Assembly: GCA_964384465.1 (NCBI GenBank)
Contig: CAYLLT010000003.1
Location: 44,599-108,598 of the forward strand
Reading direction: 5' to 3'
DNA length: 64,000 nucleotides
Origin: CAYLLT01 sp964384465
GTDB taxonomy: Bacteria > Planctomycetota > Phycisphaerae > UBA1845 > PWPN01
A model generated the notes under the pieces. That model had not been told where the DNA came from, made no database searches, and saw only the letters and a list, made by a program, of their open reading frames with translations. Every line of letters starts with the position of its first letter. Position 1 is the first letter of the stretch. Shown piece after piece: positions 57,373-64,000 of this stretch. The translations under genes were made by a program, and so were the position numbers.

Positions 57373-58488
57373 TTATGGGCATAGGGCCTGGTGCGGCGGG
57401 GTGGTGATGGTGGCCTTGATGGCGAGGAAGTCGTCGGCGTCGATGTTGCCGCCGGAGAGGTTGATGTCGTGGCAGGGGTTGTCGGCGGCGGGTTGGTTGA
57501 GCTTCTTGCGTGTAAACAGCACGTCGCCCAAATTGACTTTGCCGTTGCCGGTGGAGTCGCCGACCAGCGCGCGGACCATGCAGTTGTTGTCGCCGGAGAG
57601 GGTCTTCGTGACTGTGCCGGGACCGATCGTGATCGTGTAACATTTCTGATCCGGTAGTACGCCGGGATCGAAGTTGATTGCGATGGTGTTGTCGTCCACC
57701 GTCGTAACCGACGTCGTGCCGTAGCCGTTCACGCCGTCGCTCACGTTGATCCCGGCCGTCGGCGTGGCGGTCAGCGTGACATTGGAGTCGAAATCCACCT
57801 CAATCTTCTGAATGCCGCCGCCGCGGGTTTCGACGGTGGGTCCGCCGCTGCCCGCAGGTGAATTGCCGCCGGCCGCTGGGTCCAGCACGATCGAGCGATC
57901 GCCCAAGCCGGTATGGCTGCGTACGCTTCGCCAAGCCAGAATCCCGGCAGACGGCGGAACGACGTGGATCATTGCGCCGGTCCATGACGTGATCGGCGAA
58001 GCACCGGAGCCGTCGACAATGGTGTCCGCCTGGCTGAACCCAAGCGGCCAATCAGCGCCCGTCGTCGCGCTCGCCGGTACGCTGAGCGTGAACTGAGTCA
58101 GCAGGGCGTCGGGTCCATTGGCATTAACGTTTCCCGTATTGGTGCTCGTGCTGAGAAAGGCGGACAGATCCGGAAGCGGAAAACTGAAGACATCGCCGGT
58201 GTTGTTGCCATCGAATATGCCGCCGGGCGGCGAGAATGCAGCAGCCGTAAAGATCGGGGCCGGGGGACTCGTATCCGTGCCATTGATGCTCGCGCCGCCA
58301 TCGCCAATGATGAGACCAATGCTTGCACCCTTGATGTTCCCGCCGCCGGTAATCAGCACGTTCACCGTAAAGCTGGAATTCGGCGGCACATTGTACGTCG
58401 CGAATTCCGTGCGAACCGATGAAGCGGAAGCCAGGCTCGCCGGGATCAGCACCACCAGAATCAAGCTCATGAGATTGGATCGGGACAT
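57373..58488 (-). CDS. Secreted protein with a C-terminal module shared with the 58636 gene
   Basis: A 371-residue protein from the ATG at 58488 (GGTGAG six bases upstream) with a signal peptide (LMSLILVVLIPASLASA). The N-terminal half is cohesin-like in pattern (TYNVPPNSSFTVNVLITGGG, FTLSVPASATTG), but this is uncertain. The last 215 residues match the end of the next gene: WRSVRSH, IQKxxVxFD, CYTITIGPGT, GDxTGNGxVNLGDxLFT and the terminal TTPPHQxLCP. The GD(S/T)TGNG loop and ID(A/S)DD loop form a dockerin-like EF-hand pair. Function unknown. Confidence 0.8.
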   Translation of the reverse strand: MSRSNLMSLILVVLIPASLASASSVRTEFATYNVPPNSSFTVNVLITGGGNIKGASIGLIIGDGGASINGTDTSPPAPIFTAAAFSPPGGIFDGNNTGDVFSFPLPDLSAFLSTSTNTGNVNANGPDALLTQFTLSVPASATTGADWPLGFSQADTIVDGSGASPITSWTGAMIHVVPPSAGILAWRSVRSHTGLGDRSIVLDPAAGGNSPAGSGGPTVETRGGGIQKIEVDFDSNVTLTATPTAGINVSDGVNGYGTTSVTTVDDNTIAINFDPGVLPDQKCYTITIGPGTVTKTLSGDNNCMVRALVGDSTGNGKVNLGDVLFTRKKLNQPAADNPCHDINLSGGNIDADDFLAIKATITTPPHQALCP

Positions 58489-58600
58489 GCTGTGCTCACC
58501 ACGGCGACACGCAAATACGGAGAAAGGGAACCTTTTGAAAAAGACCGTCAAGCAATGTCCGCAGCGCCACCCAGGTGTTCTTCATCTATCAGAACCTCTA

Positions 58601-58629
58601 CTTTGCGTCTCAGTGTCTCCGTGGTGAGT
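58601..58629. repeat. Dispersed CTTTGCGTCTCAGTGTCTCC repeat
   Basis: Ends CTCCGTGGTGAGT as does the copy at 22925-22955. Lies between the stop of the 58636 gene and the start of the 57373 gene. Confidence 0.6.
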
Positions 58630-58635
58630 AATAAA

Positions 58636-61131
58636 TCAAGGGCAGAGGACTTGGTGCGGCGGGGTGGTGATGACGCCCTTGATGGCGAGCGTGTCAGCGG
58701 AATCGATGGTGCCGGAGAGCTCGATGTCGTGCTGGGGATTGTCGGTGGCGGGTTGGGTGAAGCGTGTTTTTGTGAAGAGAATGTCGCCGAGGTTGACCGT
58801 GCCGTTGCCGGTGGTGTCGCCGACCCCCTCGCGTACCATACAGTCGTTGTCGCCGTCGATGGTCTGCGTAAGCGTGCCGGGGCCGATGGTGATCGTATAG
58901 CAGGACCCGTCGGTGATGCCGCCGGTGAAGTCGATGGTCAACGTGCTGCCCGCTGTGCTGGCGGTAAATGTTGGGGAGCCGGGGCCGGTGACGGTGATAT
59001 TCGAAGCATTGCCGAGCGTCACTGTGCCATCAAAGACAACATCCACCTTCTGAATGCCGCCCTGCCGTGTCTCCACCCTCGGTCCGGCGGTGCCATTGCC
59101 GGTGGCGGTGGGATTGAGAACGATGGCCAACTCGCCGATGCCGTTGTGGCTGCGGACGCTGCGCCATTGGGTGATGGTGCGGCACGTGGCCAGGCTGATG
59201 CGCCGCCGCTCTGGATCGCGCCGAATGTTCAGCCCGATCACGGTCACCAACCCGTCCGGGCCGGCGAAGACGGTGCCGCTCTGGACGACCATGCCGTCCG
59301 ATTCGTTCGCCAGCGTCCAGCACACTGGCGTGCCCTGGGCTGGATTGAATTGCTGCGTCCTGCGCGGCGAAAAGTCGGCGGTGATTTCGGTCACATCGGC
59401 GTTGTCCACGGATACCGCCGAGAGCCCGCGCAGGAAAACGGTGCATTCCCAGCGGTCGGCCTCATCGATGAGCGTCGCGGTGTCCCATTCACAATAGCCT
59501 CCCCAAGTGCCCCACGCGGTGTAGGGAGCGCCCAGGCACGGATCGCCCGGCCCGGGATCGGGCTGACGACCGTTTGCGCTGAGGTCTTCATCGGTGTTGA
59601 TGAAACCGGGATACGACCGATCGGTTTGGTACGTATCGACAAGATACTGGGCACTATGGCGCTCACTCTTGATGGGATAGATCCACTGCCCGATATCGGG
59701 CCAGGGATCGCAGTGGGCGGGGTCGTCAGTGACGTCGTCCTCGTCAGTGTCCCACTTGTCGACCCCGTGTTCTCGCTCGTCCCAGGAAATGCTGATCCCC
59801 ATCCCGCTGTCGTTGAGGGCATCGACGGCGGCCCGCTCCGTCGGGGTCCACGCAGCCTGCCCGTCGTCATCACGCTTGCCGAAGTACAAGCGCGTGCAGC
59901 AGAAGTCGCGCTCGCTCGACGAGAGGCGGGTCTGCGGACGGAGTACATCGGTGCGGCCAATCGGGAGGCCGGTGATTGGCGAGGTCAGGTTGGTGGCCAG
60001 GTTCTGCGACGGTTTGCCGGTGAACGGGTTGGCGCCCGCGCCGTCGGGGAAGTTGAGGGGCACGTTGTGGCCCACTGCCGCGCAGAACAACTCCGGGTGC
60101 TGGCGCGACAGATGGCTGGCGCCCCACGAGCCGGCGCTGTGCCCGAGAACGGCCACGCGCAGGGGGTCGATGTTGTACCCCGAGCCGGGAAGTTTCAGCC
60201 AGTCGAGGAACCAGAAGACGCGCCGGCTCGTGTAGTTCAAGATGATCTCGTCGTCGGGGGGGTCCACGCGCACCGCGTCGGTGAAGGGATCAAAGTTCTT
60301 GCAGTAGCCCAGCCAACCGCTGGATTGAAAGATGGTCGTCCCCTCGCGGCGGGAGAACTCACTGTCGTCGGGAGTGACGACGATGCCATTGGTCAGCTCC
60401 AGCGTCATGTTGGCGCGGGCGGGCTGGCCGGGCCGGAACGCGCCGTATTCACCCCCGCCGCCGTGCAGCGAAAAAACGCACGGGTACGGCGTGGCGGGAA
60501 GGGGCGAGAGGGGGCTGGTCACCACGAAAACGTGCGGAACGCCGCGCCGGTGCTGGTTGCCCATGATCGGGAAGTCCGGGCGCCCGCTGTTCTCGTTGGC
60601 GGCGCCGTCAATCCAAACGACGTAGGCCGTGTAGGGATACCCCCCGGTCGTGAAGCCGTCGAACTGCCGGTGAGGCACGACCGGCTCGTTGACCGGGTCG
60701 TACCCGAAGGTGACCTGGTCGCGGTTGGCCGAGGTGACGACCGTGTCGCCGTGCCTGACGACCGCGAAGTAGCCGGCGCCGGCCTGGTGTGGCGTGAAGA
60801 CAAACGCGCCCTCGTCAATCGCGAGTTGGTAAGTGGTGTTGGCGAGTGGTCCAGGGAGCAGCAGCGTGACACCGCCTTGCAGGTTCCGGATGCGCTGGCC
60901 CTCCCATTCCTCCTGGAAAAGCCGCCCCACCAGCGTCATGTTGGCCGTGTCGGTTTCGAGGGCCGGCGAGGCGTAGATGTCGTAGGTGCCGGGCGCGGGG
61001 GGCAGCGAAGCCGCGACACGCCATTTCAGGAACACCTGACCCTTGGTGTACCAACCCTGCACCATCGTCTGGGCAGGACAAATACTCGGGCCGACAAAAG
61101 AGGCCAAATACACAAGGATAAATCGTCGCAT
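58636..61131 (-). CDS. Secreted alpha/beta hydrolase with the same C-terminal module
   Basis: An 831-residue protein from the ATG at 61131 (GAGGGGGG upstream), with a signal peptide (FILVYLASFVGPSICPAQ). The catalytic domain has CVFSLHGGGGEYG as oxyanion loop and VAVLGHSAGSWGASH as nucleophile elbow, with candidate histidines in SWDEREHGVDKW. This plan resembles secreted polyester or feruloyl-type esterases. The last 215 residues are homologous to those of the neighbouring 57373 product, including the terminal TTPPHQVLCP. The two genes lie in tandem. The 898-residue frame on the opposite strand is a shadow. Confidence 0.82.
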   Translation of the reverse strand: MRRFILVYLASFVGPSICPAQTMVQGWYTKGQVFLKWRVAASLPPAPGTYDIYASPALETDTANMTLVGRLFQEEWEGQRIRNLQGGVTLLLPGPLANTTYQLAIDEGAFVFTPHQAGAGYFAVVRHGDTVVTSANRDQVTFGYDPVNEPVVPHRQFDGFTTGGYPYTAYVVWIDGAANENSGRPDFPIMGNQHRRGVPHVFVVTSPLSPLPATPYPCVFSLHGGGGEYGAFRPGQPARANMTLELTNGIVVTPDDSEFSRREGTTIFQSSGWLGYCKNFDPFTDAVRVDPPDDEIILNYTSRRVFWFLDWLKLPGSGYNIDPLRVAVLGHSAGSWGASHLSRQHPELFCAAVGHNVPLNFPDGAGANPFTGKPSQNLATNLTSPITGLPIGRTDVLRPQTRLSSSERDFCCTRLYFGKRDDDGQAAWTPTERAAVDALNDSGMGISISWDEREHGVDKWDTDEDDVTDDPAHCDPWPDIGQWIYPIKSERHSAQYLVDTYQTDRSYPGFINTDEDLSANGRQPDPGPGDPCLGAPYTAWGTWGGYCEWDTATLIDEADRWECTVFLRGLSAVSVDNADVTEITADFSPRRTQQFNPAQGTPVCWTLANESDGMVVQSGTVFAGPDGLVTVIGLNIRRDPERRRISLATCRTITQWRSVRSHNGIGELAIVLNPTATGNGTAGPRVETRQGGIQKVDVVFDGTVTLGNASNITVTGPGSPTFTASTAGSTLTIDFTGGITDGSCYTITIGPGTLTQTIDGDNDCMVREGVGDTTGNGTVNLGDILFTKTRFTQPATDNPQHDIELSGTIDSADTLAIKGVITTPPHQVLCP

Positions 61132-61285
61132 GGAACCCCCCTCTTGGCTTGCGCGCATTGTACCGCAAGTGTGCGCGATTCGCAGTGAACAGCGACTTTG
61201 TGAAAATTTTCTTGAAGTTTGGGGTGGGGGAAATTAGACTCATATCAAGGGGTTAGTGATGGGTTGGGTGGAGAACATCGGAGCT

Positions 61286-61307
61286 CCCACAGATTGTGAT
61301 CTGTGGG
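61286..61307 (+). promoter_or_regulatory. Perfect hairpin in the nuoA leader
   Basis: CCCACAGAT-TGTG-ATCTGTGGG, a nine-base-pair stem with a four-base loop, 15 bases before the nuoA start. No T-run follows, so it is not a classical terminator. Confidence 0.55.
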
Positions 61308-61322
61308 CTTGAAGAGGGTGTT

Positions 61323-61727
61323 GTGTTGATTAATCCGTATCTGCCGATTCTGGTGTTGATTCTGCTCATCGTCGGGATGGTGGGGGCCATTCTGATCCTG
61401 ACGCACGTGATCGGGCCGCGGCGGCATGGGCCGATGAAGGATTCGATCTATGAGGCGGGGATGCCGGTGATCGGGGACGCGCGGCGGCGGTTCAATGTGA
61501 AGTTCTACATGGTGGCGATGCTGTTCCTGCTGTTCGATGTGGAGGTGGTGTTCCTGTGGCCGTGGGCGCCGATATTTCATGAGGCGGCGATGCGGCCGGA
61601 GGCGAGCGCGGCGGTGGCGGCGGGATTTGATAAGACGTTTTTGCTGGTGGAGATGATGGTGTTTGTGGGGGTGCTGCTGGTGGGGTACGTTTATGCGTGG
61701 CGGCGGGGGGTGTTTCGGTGGAGCTAG
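61323..61727 (+). CDS. nuoA: NADH-quinone oxidoreductase subunit A
   Basis: The membrane subunit A of respiratory complex I, about 134 residues. Three hydrophobic helices are visible: PILVLILLIVGMVGAILILT, KFYMVAMLFLLFDVEVVFLW and LLVEMMVFVGVLLVGYVYAW. The conserved loop reads KDSIYEAGMPVIGDARRRF, where most homologues have YECG; here the cysteine is replaced by alanine. The start is probably GTG at 61323 or TTG at 61326, after AGAGGG; the upstream ATG would lie in the leader hairpin. First gene of a nuoABC run. Confidence 0.92.
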   Translation: MLINPYLPILVLILLIVGMVGAILILTHVIGPRRHGPMKDSIYEAGMPVIGDARRRFNVKFYMVAMLFLLFDVEVVFLWPWAPIFHEAAMRPEASAAVAAGFDKTFLLVEMMVFVGVLLVGYVYAWRRGVFRWS

Positions 61728-61730
61728 GGG

Positions 61731-61770
61731 AATTGCGGATTGCGAATTGCGGATTGCGGATTGCGGATTG
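61731..61770. repeat. ATTGCGG heptad repeat between nuoA and nuoB
   Basis: Five to six tandem units of ATTGCGG/ATTGCGA directly after the nuoA stop. The reverse-complement form is found inside the VIT/vWA gene at 6873-6909. Confidence 0.8.
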
Positions 61771-61781
61771 ACAGACAAGCC

Positions 61782-62432
61782 ATGAGTGTGACAACTGCCG
61801 AGAAACTGATGGGTGGGGTGGGCGCGAAGTACACGTATGCGCCGCATTCGATGAGCAAGGACGATTTGCTCACGACGCGGCTGGACTCGCTGGTGAACTT
61901 TTTTCGCAAGTACGGCGTGAACTGGTGCCGGAAGAATTCGCTGTGGCCGCTGCCGTTTGCCACGGCGTGCTGCGGGATTGAAGTGATGGCGACCGGGGCG
62001 AGCCGGTATGACATTGCGCGGTTCGGGGCGGAGGTGATGCGGTTCAGCCCACGGCAGGCCGACCTGCTGATTGTGGCCGGGCGGGTGGCCATTAAGATGA
62101 TGCCGGTGCTTCAGCGGATTTACGAGCAGATGTGCGAGCCGAAGTGGGTGATCAGCATGGGGGCTTGTGCGTGCACCGGCGGCGTGTTCGATACGTATGC
62201 GGTGGTGCAGGGCGTCGATCAGTTCATGCCGGTGGATGTTTATGTGCCGGGGTGCCCGCCGCGGCCGGAGACATTGATTGAGGGCGTGATGGCGATCCAG
62301 CGGATCGTCGAGCGGGATGGGATCCGGGCGAGCGCGCAGCGCGGCAAGGGGTACGGGATGGTGCTGGAGCCGACGTACACGCTGACGACGCCGGCGGAGA
62401 CCGGCAAGCTGGAAGAGCCCGCGGAAGAGTAA
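61782..62432 (+). CDS. nuoB: NADH-quinone oxidoreductase subunit B
   Basis: The 216-residue product carries the N2 iron-sulfur cluster of complex I. Ligands are visible as C63 and C64 (TACCGIEVMA), C129 (MGACACTGG) and C158 (VPGCPPRPE). The AEVMRFSPRQADLLIVAG stretch is typical. Start chosen at the ATG at 61782, giving a 20-25 residue N-terminal extension relative to many NuoB proteins and excluding the repeat upstream. It is followed by nuoC two bases after its stop. Confidence 0.95.
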   Translation: MSVTTAEKLMGGVGAKYTYAPHSMSKDDLLTTRLDSLVNFFRKYGVNWCRKNSLWPLPFATACCGIEVMATGASRYDIARFGAEVMRFSPRQADLLIVAGRVAIKMMPVLQRIYEQMCEPKWVISMGACACTGGVFDTYAVVQGVDQFMPVDVYVPGCPPRPETLIEGVMAIQRIVERDGIRASAQRGKGYGMVLEPTYTLTTPAETGKLEEPAEE

Positions 62433-62434
62433 AG

Positions 62435-62965
62435 ATGTCCACAGAGCAGGTTATTCAGGCGGTCACGGAGCGATTTCCGGAGATTTCGTTCAATCCGCAG
62501 CCGCTGCTGGTTTATCGCGGCAAGGGTTCCAATCAGATCTTTTTGACAGTACCCGCGGATCGCTTGGTCGAGGTGATGACTTTCCTGCGCGGCGACGAGC
62601 GGACGCGCTTCGAGCAGCTCACCGATTTGACGTGCATCGATTACCTGAACTTTCCCAAGGCCCGCGACCGTTTCGGCGTGATTTATTCACTGCTGTCGCT
62701 GACGCACGAGCATCGGCTCTGGATCAAGTGCTTCGTGAACGATCCGGCGCCGCAGGTGCCGAGCGTCACGGGCGTCTGGAAAGGGGCCGACTGGCTGGAA
62801 CGCGAGGTTTACGATATGTTCGGGATTCGCTTCACGGGGCACCCTGATCTGCGCCGAATCCTGACCTGGGACGGCTTCGAGGCCCATCCTTTACGCAAGG
62901 ATTATCCGCTGCGGGGGCGGGGGGAGCGCGAGAACTACACAGTGGTGACGCGCGAGAGCGGATGA
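62435..62965 (+). CDS. nuoC: NADH-quinone oxidoreductase subunit C
   Basis: The 176-residue peripheral-arm subunit of complex I. Characteristic motifs are QLTDLTCIDYLN, RFGVIYSLLSL, SVTGVWKGADWLEREVYDMF and GIRFTGHPDLRRIL ending HPLRKDYPLRG. It starts two bases after nuoB. Further nuo genes are not in the window: the next gene is an unrelated DUF4058 gene, so the complex I genes are split at this point or nuoD follows elsewhere. Confidence 0.95.
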   Translation: MSTEQVIQAVTERFPEISFNPQPLLVYRGKGSNQIFLTVPADRLVEVMTFLRGDERTRFEQLTDLTCIDYLNFPKARDRFGVIYSLLSLTHEHRLWIKCFVNDPAPQVPSVTGVWKGADWLEREVYDMFGIRFTGHPDLRRILTWDGFEAHPLRKDYPLRGRGERENYTVVTRESG

Positions 62966-63034
62966 GGAACCGCTCCTACGGCCTAACGGCTATAATGGGA
63001 GCGGGGTTCTCGTTCAGCCCCGATGGAGAACGCC

Positions 63035-63772
63035 ATGCCGGTTCACGATTGGAGCCGTGTTGACCCTGGGATCTTTCATCACTTCCATCAGGCCTGGACC
63101 ATTGAAATCGCGAACGCATTGAACGGAGGCGGGCTGCCGGACGGGTTTTTCGCCATGGCCGAGCAGATTGTGAGCGGGCCTATTCCCGATGTGGTGACGC
63201 TCAAGCGGCGCGAACCCAGAGATAAGGCTCGCGGCCCCGATGGAGGAGTCGCGGTGGCTGACGCACCACCCCATGCGCGTTTCGTCACCTCAGCAGAGCC
63301 CGATCTCTATACTCAGAAAGCAAATCGCATCGTGATCAAGCATCGGCTCGGTCAGGTCGTTGCCGTTATTGAGATTATCTCGCCGGGGAACAAGAGCAGC
63401 CAGCATGCCGTGCTCTCGCTCGTGCGAAAGACAGAGGAACTGCTCGGTGCAGGCATTAACCTCCTGTTAGTGGACCTGTTCCCTCCGTCGCCGCGCGATC
63501 CGCAGGGCATCCACAAGTTGATCTGGGACCGGCTTTGCGAGCAACCGTTCGAGCTTCCGGCCGACAAGCCGCTCACCGTCGCGGCCTACTCGGCCGGCTT
63601 GCCGAAGACAGCCTACGTGGAACCGGTGGCGGTCGGCGATTCGCTACCCTCGCTGCCTATTTTCCTCGATGAGGATACCTACGTCCCCGCGCCGCTGGAG
63701 ACCACTTACCAGACCACCTGGTTCAAGTGCCCGGGCGCGCTTAAAGAGGCGGTCGAGAACTCGCCGCAGTGA
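63035..63772 (+). CDS. DUF4058 family protein
   Basis: A 245-residue protein with the family start MPVHDWSRVDPGIFHHFHQA, then IVIKHRLGQVVAVIEIISPG and NLLLVDLFPPSPRDP. DUF4058 proteins are common in planctomycetes and cyanobacteria and are thought to relate to restriction-like (Uma2/PD-D/ExK) folds; the lone ExIxPxNK motif in EIISPGNKSS fits that. No function is established to my knowledge. The ATG at 63035 has GGAG about five bases upstream. It separates nuoABC from murQ. Confidence 0.87.
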   Translation: MPVHDWSRVDPGIFHHFHQAWTIEIANALNGGGLPDGFFAMAEQIVSGPIPDVVTLKRREPRDKARGPDGGVAVADAPPHARFVTSAEPDLYTQKANRIVIKHRLGQVVAVIEIISPGNKSSQHAVLSLVRKTEELLGAGINLLLVDLFPPSPRDPQGIHKLIWDRLCEQPFELPADKPLTVAAYSAGLPKTAYVEPVAVGDSLPSLPIFLDEDTYVPAPLETTYQTTWFKCPGALKEAVENSPQ

Positions 63773-63788
63773 GGTGTTTGGAGCATTG

Positions 63789-64000
63789 ATGCGGGATCGC
63801 GGGCATTTACTCACCGAACAACGCAACCAGCGGTCGCTGTCGATCGATCAGATCTCGATCGCGGACGGCTTCGACGTCATCAACGCGGAGGATGCGACGG
63901 TGGCGGCGGCGGTGGCGGCGGCCAAGCCGGATATTGTGAAGGCGATCGAGCTGGTGGTGGCGGCATTTCGGGCGGGCGGGCGTCTGATCTATATCGGAGC
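63789..64000 (+). CDS. murQ: N-acetylmuramic acid 6-phosphate etherase, N-terminal part (cut by window end)
   Basis: Only the first 70 codons are in the window; the frame is open to the last base. MRDRGHLLTEQRNQRSLSID, then INAEDATVAAAVAAAKPDIV and FRAGGRLIYIGA, match the start of MurQ, whose LLTEQRN and GGRLIYIGAGTSGRLG motifs are distinctive. MurQ cleaves the lactyl ether of MurNAc-6-phosphate during peptidoglycan recycling. The ATG at 63789 lies 16 bases after the DUF4058 stop. Confidence 0.85.
   Translation, partial: MRDRGHLLTEQRNQRSLSIDQISIADGFDVINAEDATVAAAVAAAKPDIVKAIELVVAAFRAGGRLIYIG

Noticed and set aside
58492..61188. An 898-residue plus-strand open frame
   Set aside because: Lies antisense to the secreted hydrolase with signal peptide, catalytic motif and EF-hand end; its translation is low-complexity and matches nothing.
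61731..61770. Possible CRISPR array
   Set aside because: Heptad units directly abut with no spacers; it is a simple tandem repeat. No cas gene or other array is visible in the window.

Overview
The window is GC-rich bacterial chromosome, most likely from a planctomycete (Phycisphaerae-like), possibly a metagenome-derived genome. The signs are several secreted proteins ending in paired EF-hand (dockerin-like) repeats, a PEP-CTERM protein, prepilin-type secreted proteins, twin-arginine Gfo/Idh/MocA oxidoreductases, an ECF sigma factor coupled to a giant VIT/vWA membrane protein, a DUF4058 protein, and many dispersed palindromic or heptad repeats, some inside reading frames. The lineage is inferred from gene content; there is no rRNA gene here.

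Layout. 1-5200: the end of a gene cut by the window edge, an ARPP-1-like secreted protein, asd, an esterase, bioD and two tandem 80-residue paralogues. 5205-10618: ECF sigma factor overlapping a 1617-residue VIT/vWA protein. 10686-16124: lipoprotein hydrolase, zinc-ribbon membrane protein, pseudopilin-like protein, Ste24-type protease, Gfo/Idh oxidoreductase. 16335-20999: a 1554-residue secreted propeller/cytochrome fusion. 21071-22196: an antitoxin with a broken ParE, and a DUF433/DUF5615 pair. 23483-38977: a carbohydrate-use region (GH127 enzyme, Gfo/Idh oxidoreductase, nitrilase, GH39-like enzyme, PEP-CTERM protein, three dockerin-like proteins including an apiosidase-like one, and an AraR-like regulator).

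39034-48547 is the most striking part: ten tightly packed minus-strand genes. In order of transcription they are a RING-like/FHA-like protein, an E1-like ThiF enzyme, an E2-like protein, an unrecognised protein, a ubiquitin-like protein ending in Gly-Gly-Val, a JAMM/JAB isopeptidase, an ARC/Mpa-type AAA ATPase, a Dop-like enzyme, a Pup-like 68-residue protein and a PafA-like ligase. So components of two different protein-tagging chemistries, ubiquitin-like and Pup-like, lie in one apparent operon. The 20S proteasome genes that separate pup and pafA in actinobacteria are absent from that slot. A SorC-family regulator is divergently transcribed, and the two promoter regions share a sequence motif.

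50082-64000: tRNA-Thr, a xylose-isomerase-like protein with an altered metal ligand, a pterin dehydratase, an M1 peptidase, a zinc-ribbon protein, a prepilin-type protein, a glycosyltransferase, two secreted proteins sharing a C-terminal module, nuoABC, a DUF4058 protein and the start of murQ.
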